Shown here in pieces: positions 44,060-53,755 of a stretch of DNA of 64,000 nucleotides. Numbering within the stretch: the first letter of the stretch is position 1; each line of letters opens with the position of its first letter. Source of the stretch: Saposhnikovia divaricata (taxonomy: Eukaryota; Streptophyta; Magnoliopsida; Apiales; Apiaceae); the NCBI GenBank assembly GCA_036435485.1, contig CM071598.1:201975148-202039147 (forward strand). Direction: 5' to 3'. The position numbers and the translations under genes are program-made. The notes under the pieces were generated by a model. It saw only the letters and a program-made list of their open reading frames with translations. It searched no databases and was not told where the DNA came from.

Positions 44060-47000
44060 TTTGTTTTTGAAATGTGTGCAGGGAAACAGAAGGAATCTAT
44101 GGTACCTAGACAGTGGATGTTCTAGGCACATGACAGGAGATTCAACCCTGCTCACAGAGTTCAAGGAAGGAGCTGGCCCTAGAATTACCTTTGGAGATGA
44201 CAGCAAAGGATATACTAAGGGATATGGCCTGATTTCAAAAGACAATGTCATCATTGAAGAAGTGGCTTTAGTTGAAGGTTTAAAGCACAATTTGCTGAGC
44301 ATCAGTCAGATTTGTGACAAAGACTATGAAGTAAAGTTCACAAAAGAAGCCTGTGTTGTTTCTGCCAAGGAAGACAACAATGTGGTATTGACAGGCTTTA
44401 GAAAAGGAAATGTTTACATAGCTGACTTCAATTCAGCATGCTCAGAATCCATTACTTGTCTCTTCAGCAAAGCAAGTAAGGATGAGAGTTGGCTATGGCA
44501 TAAGAAGCTGTCACATTTGAATTTTAAAGTTATGAATGATTTGGTAAGAAAGGATCTTGCTAGAGGAATCCCTCATTTGGAGTTTGTCAAAGATGGGCTA
44601 TGTGATGCCTGCCAATTAGGGAAACAAAAGAAATCATCTTTCAAAAGCAAGACAGAGTCATCCATTGTTAAGCCTCTTCAATTGCTGCATATGGATTTAT
44701 TTGGTCCAGTAAATGTCATGTCTATTTCAAAGAAGAAATACTGTCTGGTGATTGTAGATGATTTTTCTAAGTTCACATGGACTTTCTTCCTGCACTCCAA
44801 GGATTGTGCAAGTGAAATCATTATCAATCACCTCAGAATGCTAAACAATGGTTCTGAAGACAGAGTTCAAAGGATCAGAAGTGACAATGGTACTGAATTC
44901 AAAAATTCCACAATGAAGATTTTCTGTGAAGAGAATGGAATTGTCCATGAGTTTTCTGCTGCCAGAACACCTCAACAAAATGGGGTTGTTGAAAGGAAAA
45001 ACAGAACTCTCATTGAAGCAGCTAGAACAATGTTAAGTGAATCAAGATTACCAACATATTTCTGGGCTGAAGCTGTCAACACTGCATGCTTTACTCAGAA
45101 TATTTCCTTGGTCAATCAAGCTAGAGGAATGACTCCTTATCAGTTATTAACCAACAAGAAACCAACTTTAGCTTTTCTACATGTCTTTGGATGTAAGTGT
45201 TTTGTGCTAAGGAATCATGGAGATAATTTAGGCAAATTTGAAGCAAAGGCAGATGAAGCTATTTTCGTTGGATATGCAGCAGGGAAAGCCTACAAGGTCT
45301 ACAATCTAAGAACCAACATTGTTATGGAGTCTGTACATGTTGTGTTTGATGATCAAAAGATTCTAGGCCTAAATGATGAAGGCTACCATGAAAAGTTGGA
45401 ATTTGAGAATGAAGGTGAAGGAAGAATGTACTATGATGATGATGAGGAGAATGAAGATCATGACCACAGAGATCCACCTAGAGCTGTTACACCAACTAGA
45501 AGTGATGCTTACACTGAAAATGAAGCATCTGTTGATAGTCATTCTGAGGCATCCGTTGACAGTCATTCTGCAACATCCGTTGACACTATTAGAGATGCAT
45601 CCGTTGATAGAAATTCTCAAGCATCCGTCGACAGGCAAAATGATGCATCCATTGACAGTCAACTTCATAACTCAGCAAGGACAACAAACTCAGGGGGAGT
45701 TTCTCATGGTCAAAGTTCAATGCTAAATCAACATGATCATGGAAATGAAGCAACCTCATCAAGATCAAATCTTCCACCTGCAAGAAAATGGACTAGAAAT
45801 CATCCATTTGAGTTAATCATTGGTGAATCAAATTCAAGAGTCCAAACTAGAAGGGCCACTCAAGCTGAATGTCTATACAGTAGCTTCCTATCTCAAGAGG
45901 AACCTAAGAAAGTGGAAGATGCCCTTCTAGATCCAGATTGGGTGTTAGCAATGCAAGAAGAGCTAAATCAATTTGAAAGGAATAAAGTATGGAAGCTTGT
46001 GCCCAAACCTGATGATAGAAGTGTCATAGGTACTAAATGGGTTCTCAAGAATAAGACAGATGAAAATGGCATAATTGTGAGGAATAAAGCTAGATTAGTG
46101 GCAAAGGGCTATTCTCAAGAAGAAGGAATAGATTTTGATGAAACTTTTGCTCCAGTAGCAAGACTTGAGGCAATAAGAATCTTTCTAGCCTATGCAGCAC
46201 ATGCCAATTTCAAAGTCTATCAGATGGATGTCAAAAGTGCCTTTCTAAATGGGGAACTGGAAGAAGAGGTCTATGTCCATCAACCTCCTGGTTTTGAGGA
46301 TCCAGAATTTCCAGAATATGTATATCTTCTCATGAAAGCACTTTATGGTTTGAAGCAAGCACCAAGAGCCTGGTATGACACTTTATCTCAATTTCTTTTG
46401 GAGAACCACTTCACTAGAGGTACAGTAGATAAAACCTTATTTCATAGGGATATTAATGGCTCTTCAATACTTGTTCAAATCTATGTAGATGATATTATTT
46501 TTGGGTCTACAGATGAGAAGCTTTGCAAAAAGTTTGCCAAACTTATGCAAAGTAGGTATGAAATGAGTATGATGGGTGAATTAACTTACTTTCTTGGCCT
46601 ACAAGTAAAGCAAGTTAATGAGGGCATTTTCATAAGTCAAACAAAATATATTTATGATCTCTTAAAGAAATTTGACTTAATGGATTGTACATCTGCTAAA
46701 ACACCTATGGCCACTGCAACTAAGCTTGAGTTGAATACTAAGGAAAAGTCTGTGGACATCTCAAGTTATAGAGGCATGGTAGGTTCACTTTTATACCTAA
46801 CAGCTAGTAGACCTGATATAATGTTTTCTACCTGTCTTTGTGCTAGATTTCAAGCTGATCCTAGAGAGTCTCACTTAATAGCTATTAAAAGAATTTTCAG
46901 GTATCTCAAGGGAACACCAAACCTTGGCATTTGGTACCCAAGAGAATCTGGTTTTGATCTAACTGGCTATTCAGATGCAGATTATGCAGGTTGCAGAGTT

Positions 47001-47426
47001 GATAGGAAAAGTACTACAGGTTCCTGTCAATTTCTAGGAAACAGGCTTGTGTCATGGTTCAGTAAGAAACAAAACTCAGTCTCCACTTCTACAGCTGAAG
47101 CTGAGTACATTGCGGCTGGAAGCTGTTGTGCACAGATTCTATGGATGAGAAACCAACTCATTGACTATGGTCTAAAAGTTGAGAAGATTCCAATTTTCTG
47201 TGACAACACAAGTGCTATTGCCATCACAGGGAATCCAGTGCAACATTCGAGAACCAAGCACATTGACATCAAATACCACTTCATTAGAGAACATGTGATG
47301 AATGGTACAGTAGAAATGCACTTTGTGCCAAGTGAAATGCAGCTTGCAGATATCTTCACCAAGCCTCTTGATGAATCCACATTCACAAGATTGGTAGGTG
47401 AGCTAGGTATGCTTAATTTGTCATAA
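43989..47426 (+). CDS. Sirevirus-like Pol (protease, integrase, RT, RNase H)
   Basis: Open frame in +1 relative to gag; true translation probably enters near 44057. Protease motif WYLDSGCSRHMTG (~44105). Integrase zinc finger (LWHKKLSHLNF ... CDACQLGKQ) and core with HMDLFGPV, RSDNGTEF and NGVVERKNR. A linker (45400-45800) contains the SVD repeats ASVDSHS, TSVDT and ASVDRNS, encoded by ATCCGTTGA motifs. RT with QMDVKSAFLNGELEEEV and YVDDIIFGSTD; RNase H with GYSDADYAGC and TSTAEAEYIAAG. All catalytic landmarks are present and no stops occur, so with a recoding event the enzyme could be active. It would need either a +1 shift at the gag end or a separate mRNA. Confidence 0.93.
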   Translation: MLRVQSQRLTRKDPRKLGYQNQLDLFLKCVQGNRRNLWYLDSGCSRHMTGDSTLLTEFKEGAGPRITFGDDSKGYTKGYGLISKDNVIIEEVALVEGLKHNLLSISQICDKDYEVKFTKEACVVSAKEDNNVVLTGFRKGNVYIADFNSACSESITCLFSKASKDESWLWHKKLSHLNFKVMNDLVRKDLARGIPHLEFVKDGLCDACQLGKQKKSSFKSKTESSIVKPLQLLHMDLFGPVNVMSISKKKYCLVIVDDFSKFTWTFFLHSKDCASEIIINHLRMLNNGSEDRVQRIRSDNGTEFKNSTMKIFCEENGIVHEFSAARTPQQNGVVERKNRTLIEAARTMLSESRLPTYFWAEAVNTACFTQNISLVNQARGMTPYQLLTNKKPTLAFLHVFGCKCFVLRNHGDNLGKFEAKADEAIFVGYAAGKAYKVYNLRTNIVMESVHVVFDDQKILGLNDEGYHEKLEFENEGEGRMYYDDDEENEDHDHRDPPRAVTPTRSDAYTENEASVDSHSEASVDSHSATSVDTIRDASVDRNSQASVDRQNDASIDSQLHNSARTTNSGGVSHGQSSMLNQHDHGNEATSSRSNLPPARKWTRNHPFELIIGESNSRVQTRRATQAECLYSSFLSQEEPKKVEDALLDPDWVLAMQEELNQFERNKVWKLVPKPDDRSVIGTKWVLKNKTDENGIIVRNKARLVAKGYSQEEGIDFDETFAPVARLEAIRIFLAYAAHANFKVYQMDVKSAFLNGELEEEVYVHQPPGFEDPEFPEYVYLLMKALYGLKQAPRAWYDTLSQFLLENHFTRGTVDKTLFHRDINGSSILVQIYVDDIIFGSTDEKLCKKFAKLMQSRYEMSMMGELTYFLGLQVKQVNEGIFISQTKYIYDLLKKFDLMDCTSAKTPMATATKLELNTKEKSVDISSYRGMVGSLLYLTASRPDIMFSTCLCARFQADPRESHLIAIKRIFRYLKGTPNLGIWYPRESGFDLTGYSDADYAGCRVDRKSTTGSCQFLGNRLVSWFSKKQNSVSTSTAEAEYIAAGSCCAQILWMRNQLIDYGLKVEKIPIFCDNTSAIAITGNPVQHSRTKHIDIKYHFIREHVMNGTVEMHFVPSEMQLADIFTKPLDESTFTRLVGELGMLNLS

Positions 47427-47933
47427 TTCCTAGTGATATTTGATTTCAATGATTTGAAGCTGGAAATGTGTTTTGATTTACTTGAAAGTGAAAACTTTCA
47501 GAAAAAAAAATTTTCTGCAGAAATTTTGCCTAAGGCAAAATTAGCTTATCAACGGATATCCTTTTATCCGTTGATAGTATAAACACATTACTAGATTTTT
47601 GCATGTCAACGGGTAACAGGCTATCCACGTCATCAACGGATAAACTGTATCTCAACCGTTCATTCTATATCCGTTGATATACATTTTTTTTCTTTTCCGT
47701 TGGTAACCGTGTATATCTAATCATGGCTGTACTTATTCTCTTTTTATTTACTATCTGACAGTTACTTTTGACCAATGGAGTAATTACTTTTAATTATTTC
47801 ATTTTTAATTCTTGAAAAATATAAAAGGCGGACTTGTACTCTCACATCTCACTTTTATTCATTTTCAAGCATATCAAAAGTTAACTGCATCTTCTTCCCT
47901 AAAACTCTCTGTAACCAAAGTTCAATCACTTCA
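47427..47933 (+). promoter_or_regulatory. Putative internal promoter of ORF3
   Basis: Between the pol stop and ORF3 lie four exact CAACGGAT words plus variants (47547-47690). Two of them form a perfect 12-bp hairpin (47547-47576, 6-base loop). A strong TATA box TATAAAAGG is at 47820-47828, followed by a ~80-base pyrimidine-rich leader and ATG in context TCAATGGC. The layout resembles the LTR promoters, where the same motif lies upstream of a TATA box. Function is inferred. Confidence 0.55.
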
Positions 47934-50900
47934 ATGGCGCCTATTGTTAAGATGATGTCCTCCACTGGGTTTACCTATGAGAAGAACAATTTCGCGGCCT
48001 TTGTTGACACAGTGAATGCTCCAGAAGCTTACCACACTTTGATGAGTTTCGTGAAGAAATGCAAACTGTCATATGCTATGACGGCTACCACTCCCTTAAT
48101 CCACGAGGTAATTGAAGAAATGTGGACATCTGCTGAGTACAATGGCACAGACGGTACAATTGCTTTTTCTTTAAAGGGTAAAAACTATGTGGTTAATTCT
48201 GATGTAATAACTGCTTGTTTAAAATTGCCTGAGAATAACTGTCTGAAAGTACCTACTGATGCTGAAATTGTTGCCATGCTTAATTCTATTAATTATGCCC
48301 TTAGTACTGAAAACTTAGGGAAAATTGCTAGAAAAGGAATGGTTAAAGAATGGAGCTACTTCTGTGATGCCTTCATTAAAACTTTTTCAGGAAAAATTAG
48401 CAATTTTGATGCTGTTACCCTGTCCATGCTAACAATGATGTGTATGCTTTTAAATGATAAATTCTATAATTTTGGCACATTAGTTTTGTATGAGATAGCT
48501 GCAAAGTTGGGTAAAAAGGAAACTAGGAGCAAGAATATCTACTTTGCTAGATTTTTAATGCTCTTAGCACTGCATGTGTCTGAGAATAAGCTATCCATTG
48601 CTAACCCGGATAGCAAGTTCCAATGTTTTGTTCAGGAGAAGAGAGTCTTAAGTGACCTGATTCGAATGAACCTCAATGCAGGAGTACAGTTGGTATATCT
48701 ACCAATTGTTCAGGTAACTATCTCTAACTTTGAAACCTCTATCTCCAACCCCCAAATTTCTTTACCTTCTAGTGTCACAATGGAGTCTGTAGTTGTGACC
48801 AAACAGGCTCCTACCAAAGTGACCAAATCCAAAGTTCCAAAACCACATTCTAAAAGGCAAACCTCAAGTGTCTCTCAAAAGACACCTGTTGTAAAAACTA
48901 CCAAACCTCTTGAGGGGAGTGTGAAGGTGGTAGTGAGTGGTGAGGGACAGGGTGAACATCAAAGAAGCCCTAAGGATAAGGAAGGAGAGATGAGTGCAAC
49001 CACCATTTCAGTCTCTCAAAAGACTGCTAATGTAACTACAGGCCAAATTCTAGTCACACTCTCCCAAAAGAGTGTGACTACTGAATCAAGTTCCCCACAA
49101 GGAACACTGCACAAGAGGGTTAGGGACACATATAGCCCAATCTCAAAAACCTATGGAAGAAGAGTGAAATCTAAAACCACAGGGGAATCACAGGGCACAC
49201 ACACTGTACAGGAAACTGTACCTTCTCAAACTCAGTTTGATGTGACTTCAATAAATGTGGAGTCACAGCCCCTTGATCTTAATCTTCAAATCGATACACA
49301 TTACAATCCACCATCACCAACTCCTTCTCTGGATGTGGATATGATATCTACATCAATTCCTGATTCTCCATCTTTAAGATTCTTGGAGAAGCCCCACTCT
49401 ATAATTGGTGGTCATCATCTTTTAGATGATTTGTTGGACCATCAATCTTCCCTTCCAGAATTCTCAACACAGACTGTGGCCTCGAACTTAAAATCAATCT
49501 CCACAGATTCAGTGTTGGTTTTCTCTTCAACGGATATAATTATTCCTTCCTCAACGGATATCCTTCATCCGTTGACAAGTGTTTCTCCATCAACGGATGC
49601 GCCTCTATCTAGCCATCCGTTGACAGCTATAACTACTTCATCAACGGATATTCCTTATCCGTTGATAACTCACTCTACCACTGCTATATCTGACATTCCA
49701 GTGTCAAGTGTAGAGGAGTTCTCAGTAGTTGAAACACTTTTAGGTTTGAGGGAAGGGAGTGAGAGGCTGCCTTGTGAGCAGGCAAAAGGAGAGATAAATA
49801 ATGAGAGGCTGGCCATTTCTTCCGGTCAGGCAAAAGGAGAGTTGGAGAGTACCACCTTAGTAGGTGAAGGTGAGGGTGTGAGAGGTGTGAGCCAAGGGGA
49901 GCCCTTGATGCAAGAAAAGAGAGATGAGGTGAGAGAAGGGACTACAGGAGAGATAAGGATGGAAGAAGCAGCCATTGCTAGTGAGTCAATGGGGGTTGAG
50001 GATGCATCCAAGGAAATGGAATTTCAAAGAGAATATCAGTCCATGATTGACTCCATTTCTCTGGATGCTGAAACCTTTACTCACCCTGTTCCTGCCTATC
50101 AAATTCTGGCACAACAGGGCAATGTGGAAGCAGAGGAGGCACTGCACCTAGTGCACACCTCACAATCTCTACTTAGAGCTAAGGAATCTATAGCAGCTCT
50201 GCCAACCACTGCTGAGAGTGATGAATTTGACAATTCTGAAGATGAAGACAGCCAGAGCTCTGAAGATGAAGGTGGTAGCAGTATTCATGATTTTGCATTT
50301 GCTCAAAACTACACCTATCACCAACTTGATATGGAAATCATAAGGCAATATAAATCTGCCCTGGCTGAGCACCCGGAAGCAGATCCACAGAGAAAGGTTG
50401 TTCTTCAACAGGCAATTGACTCCCTAAAGTTACAAAAGATGCAAATGGTGATTCAGAGATCCAATTTAGAGGAGGTCAAACAAGAAATCAAGGATGTGAA
50501 AATCTCTGTGGATTCCAAGCTAGAGCAACTAGCTCCTACAGCCACTCAGAGGGTGTTGCAACAAAGGTTTCTCAAAGAAGACAACCTGGCTAAATCTGTG
50601 CAACTTCTCACTTCAAGAGTGGAAAAGATGGAATCCCAGATGGAGCAATTTCTTCAACATCAGAAACTGCAAACCCAACTGCTAGAAAGGTTAGTTGCAG
50701 CCCCAACTTCTAGTCAAACCCTTGATGCTAACAAAAAGGGGGAGAAAGTAAAAGAGGCTGTGGCAACTTCAAGTCAAATCTTAATTTCTGAAAGAAGGGA
50801 AGCAGCAAGTGAGGGGGAGCAGCAGCCTACCATAGTGGTCAATCCACAAGAATTCATTGTCACAGCTTCCCCCAGCAAATCCAAACCTCTATATGGAGAG

Positions 50901-52445
50901 TTTGATCTTTCAAACTTGACAGAAGAAGAAAAGCTAGCCAAAATTGAAGCTCTCCAAAAGATGAAAGAAGAAAACTATGAAAGGATAATGAGGACAGAAA
51001 GATTGATCAATCAATCTATTGCATCAAATCTGTTCTCTAGCCAAACCTCAGCTCCAACAATATCTACAACAATTCTGAAGGTGCTCACTCCAGCAATTGT
51101 GGCTCCTACATTCTATGATGCTGAGCCTTCTCATGTTAAGGAATTTGAACCCTACGTCAAATCAAGACCCTTCTCACCACCAAAAGCAAATGGGAAGAAC
51201 AAGTTACAACTGGACTTTCCATTTCCCAAGGATGATGAAGAGAAGTTGATGGGTAAGGCAATCAAGGAATTCAAGGAGAAGGCTAACAGTTGTGTAAGAG
51301 AATGGATGGCTGTAATCATAAGGAATGGAAAAGTTCTAAACATATCCAACAGCCATCCTAGATTTGTTGAAGCTAAGAGAGAAGAAACTTCAAGGCTGCT
51401 AAGAGAATCTCAACCAAGCACTGAATATCTATATGAAAACTCAGATGAGAAGCAAGCAAGGCTGGCTCAAGAGTTATTGGATGAGGTAGAGGATGAATTG
51501 AGGGAACCTGAGGAAGTCCCCAAATTCAAAAAGAAAGGGAAATCAGTCCCCAAATCCAAGAGATTAAAATCACATGCAAGGAGGCCTGTCTCTCCAGAAA
51601 CTGAAAACAAAGAGACAGTTGGTTCATCACAACCTATTGATGTGAAAGTATTCAACCCAGATGTAAATTTCCATGGTGAGCCTATAGTACCTAAAGAGGA
51701 ACCAATGAATCTTGACTCCATTGAGGTTCCTTCATTCTTGCTGAAGCCTCAACAGAAGCCTACACAGAAGAAAAGGAAACCAAGGAAGCAACCTTCAAAG
51801 GAACCAATTCAAGTTGCTAGGGTACCTGCAATTGTCAGGCAGCCAATCTTGGAAAACAAGGATGATTTTATCTATCAGGCAGATATTGAAGAATACTCTG
51901 ACATGAATCTTTATCTGGATGAATTGTCAGAAGTAAGAGGAATTGACAAATATAAACATTTGCCTGAAAGATTGGTCTTTGTATACAAGGGAGGAACGGA
52001 AAGGACATGGCCACTACAAAGGGTTCTTGGAGAAAATTATCATACCTTAACCAAAGTGTTCTCTGCAATCAAGAGATACACAGGGTTCTCCAAGATAGCA
52101 AAAGGGGAGATACTGGACAAAATAGAACAAATAAGGAGGGATTGGAACTCACCATCAAGTCTACCAAGGAAAATGAAGATCCCATACAATGGACAGAAAA
52201 TCCACCTCCAACCTTTCTGGATGATGGAGTTCAGGGATGAAGATGGTAACAGGAGATTCTTCAGGTTAGAAGACCAACTGCCAAAGGCTAGTTCTCAATA
52301 CCTGAGATGGCTACAACAGAAGCTAAATCCAAAGGTAGATGAAGAAGATGCCTTCTATAGGCAACTCCAAATACAGATTGAGTCCAACTCTGCCAAGGAA
52401 GGAAAATCAAGGGTGATGCCAACGAGAGGAAAGAAACAGTCCTAA
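47934..52445 (+). CDS. Extra ORF (ORF3) of Sirevirus-like element, function unknown
   Basis: 1503 residues between pol and the 3' LTR, where Sireviruses can carry an env-like ORF. I do not recognise a known enzyme. Visible parts: a folded-looking N-terminal domain (1-240, MAPIVKMMSSTGFTYEKNN ... SVHVSENK-like helices); a long Ser/Thr/Pro/Lys-rich linker (270-630), in which STD and HPLT words (~532-577) come from CAACGGAT motifs in both orientations; an acidic patch (~765-785); a probable coiled coil (~820-920); Lys-rich basic blocks (~1190-1310, e.g. KKKGKSVPKSKRLKSHARR); and a compact C-terminal domain (~1325-1480, DKYKHLPERLVFVYKGG). No signal peptide or transmembrane helix is obvious, so an envelope role is not supported. 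It could be a nuclear or RNA-binding accessory protein (guess). The uninterrupted length implies constraint or great youth. Confidence 0.8.
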   Translation: MAPIVKMMSSTGFTYEKNNFAAFVDTVNAPEAYHTLMSFVKKCKLSYAMTATTPLIHEVIEEMWTSAEYNGTDGTIAFSLKGKNYVVNSDVITACLKLPENNCLKVPTDAEIVAMLNSINYALSTENLGKIARKGMVKEWSYFCDAFIKTFSGKISNFDAVTLSMLTMMCMLLNDKFYNFGTLVLYEIAAKLGKKETRSKNIYFARFLMLLALHVSENKLSIANPDSKFQCFVQEKRVLSDLIRMNLNAGVQLVYLPIVQVTISNFETSISNPQISLPSSVTMESVVVTKQAPTKVTKSKVPKPHSKRQTSSVSQKTPVVKTTKPLEGSVKVVVSGEGQGEHQRSPKDKEGEMSATTISVSQKTANVTTGQILVTLSQKSVTTESSSPQGTLHKRVRDTYSPISKTYGRRVKSKTTGESQGTHTVQETVPSQTQFDVTSINVESQPLDLNLQIDTHYNPPSPTPSLDVDMISTSIPDSPSLRFLEKPHSIIGGHHLLDDLLDHQSSLPEFSTQTVASNLKSISTDSVLVFSSTDIIIPSSTDILHPLTSVSPSTDAPLSSHPLTAITTSSTDIPYPLITHSTTAISDIPVSSVEEFSVVETLLGLREGSERLPCEQAKGEINNERLAISSGQAKGELESTTLVGEGEGVRGVSQGEPLMQEKRDEVREGTTGEIRMEEAAIASESMGVEDASKEMEFQREYQSMIDSISLDAETFTHPVPAYQILAQQGNVEAEEALHLVHTSQSLLRAKESIAALPTTAESDEFDNSEDEDSQSSEDEGGSSIHDFAFAQNYTYHQLDMEIIRQYKSALAEHPEADPQRKVVLQQAIDSLKLQKMQMVIQRSNLEEVKQEIKDVKISVDSKLEQLAPTATQRVLQQRFLKEDNLAKSVQLLTSRVEKMESQMEQFLQHQKLQTQLLERLVAAPTSSQTLDANKKGEKVKEAVATSSQILISERREAASEGEQQPTIVVNPQEFIVTASPSKSKPLYGEFDLSNLTEEEKLAKIEALQKMKEENYERIMRTERLINQSIASNLFSSQTSAPTISTTILKVLTPAIVAPTFYDAEPSHVKEFEPYVKSRPFSPPKANGKNKLQLDFPFPKDDEEKLMGKAIKEFKEKANSCVREWMAVIIRNGKVLNISNSHPRFVEAKREETSRLLRESQPSTEYLYENSDEKQARLAQELLDEVEDELREPEEVPKFKKKGKSVPKSKRLKSHARRPVSPETENKETVGSSQPIDVKVFNPDVNFHGEPIVPKEEPMNLDSIEVPSFLLKPQQKPTQKKRKPRKQPSKEPIQVARVPAIVRQPILENKDDFIYQADIEEYSDMNLYLDELSEVRGIDKYKHLPERLVFVYKGGTERTWPLQRVLGENYHTLTKVFSAIKRYTGFSKIAKGEILDKIEQIRRDWNSPSSLPRKMKIPYNGQKIHLQPFWMMEFRDEDGNRRFFRLEDQLPKASSQYLRWLQQKLNPKVDEEDAFYRQLQIQIESNSAKEGKSRVMPTRGKKQS

Positions 52446-52607
52446 TCTGCTCAGTCTAGAGGAGCACTTCTCTGTAAATTTCTCAAACTTTCAGTTTTTC
52501 AATTATTGTAGCTTAATACAATTTATGTATTGTTCTTTATATATCTTTAGGAATGTTTTGTTATCATCAAGGTCCTGAATTTATGCTTTATTGCCATCAA
52601 GTATAAA

Positions 52608-52618
52608 TTGGGGGAGAT
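52608..52618 (+). other. Polypurine tract
   Basis: ATTGGGGGAGAT directly before the 3' LTR; plus-strand primer of reverse transcription. Confidence 0.85.
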
Positions 52619-53629
52619 TGTTAGGAATATGTTGTACTTGATGATAACTTCACAATCAATCAAATTGTTTAAGGTTTTGTAGCTGTCAACGGATGAGGAT
52701 TTATAACTCTATCCGTTGACAGGTAGCTCATCAACGGATGAGGTTTTGTAGCACACTGCAGTATCTCTATGTTATCAGTTGATAGTGTTTTTATCCACAG
52801 TCATGTTGACTATCAACGGATAGGCAGAATAGGGTAGCCAATTGTAAATAAGCTATGCTATGTAATTCTGTCTAAGTGAAAGTGTATCAACGGATGAAGA
52901 CTAAACTCTATCAACGGATACAACTCAAATCCACTCTATCAACGGATACAGCTCAAGTCCCAATATCAACGGATACTGCTCTATACATCATCAACGGATG
53001 TCAGTGTACATCATCAACGGATAATCATTGACACTGATTTCTATGATTAGCTGGAGGTTAGCAGTTGATAAGGACATGTTTGACTGACAGATCACATGAG
53101 TTGAAAGTAGATACAAAAAGCAGTATGGCAGCCATACTTTGGAAACACAGAAGAAAGAAGCATTCCATTTACACTATGAATACAAGAAAGGTGCAGGAGA
53201 CATGTCTGAACCCAAGGACAACCTTTCGGCTACATATGTATTTGGAGTGTAGTAGCAAGTCAACTAGAATTAGATTAGTATTATCTTATTCCAGTAGTAC
53301 TTGTAAAACTTGGGATATATAACCAAGTGTAGCAACTCTTTGTAGGCTAAGAAAACAGACATATTTGCTTAGGGTTTCTTGAATATCTTTAGAAGCAAAG
53401 AGTTGTAAAACGGCAGCTGTGTACATTTTGTATCACAGAGTTTTCTTCAAATAAAAGCTTCAGGTGGTGCATTTTAACCACCTGATTTTATATGTGTTTG
53501 TGTATAATTCTTACATTGCAATTATCTCTTCATAAGTTTCTGAAGTTCTTATCAGAAATTTATAAATATCAAGAATTGTATTCAACCCCCCCTTCTACAA
53601 TTATACAAGTGTGTAATCTGGGAATAACA
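52619..53629 (+). repeat. 3' LTR of Sirevirus-like element
   Basis: 1011 bp; I found no difference from 40590-41600 by eye. Ten CAACGGAT words. Confidence 0.96.
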
Positions 53630-53755
53630 AAAATCGATTTTTTTTTATTTGTTGGACCGGAGTCCGGACCGCTTATATACGATCTGGTCTGGGTCATGGA
53701 CTTATAGACACGGTCTAGTCTAATTTACCGCTCTATCGAAATGTTGTGTAGCCCT
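53630..53755. mobile_element. Right part of the element split by the large copia insertion
   Basis: Continues the sequence broken at 40589 (duplicated AAAAT). It has GGTCC/GGACC-rich words and ends near GTAGCCCTA, the inverted counterpart of the left start. Confidence 0.4.

Larger units (their letters stand above)
40590..53629 (+). mobile_element. Large Sirevirus-like Ty1/copia element with extra ORF
   Basis: 13,040 bp. Two 1011-bp LTRs (TG...CA) read as identical by eye, with a 5-bp target duplication AAAAT (40585-40589, 53630-53634). It carries an initiator-Met primer site, a gag frame (41630-44059), a pol frame in +1 (43989-47426), a 1503-codon ORF (47934-52445) and a polypurine tract. 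Size, two-zinc-knuckle gag with a coiled-coil-like extension, and an additional 3' ORF fit the Sirevirus/SIRE1 lineage of plant copia elements. Identical LTRs indicate a very recent insertion, and no stop breaks any of the three frames. About 37 CAACGGAT words are spread over it. Confidence 0.95.

Noticed and set aside
47934..52445. ORF3 as a retroviral-type envelope gene
   Set aside because: No signal peptide or transmembrane helix seen; only its position resembles env-like ORFs.
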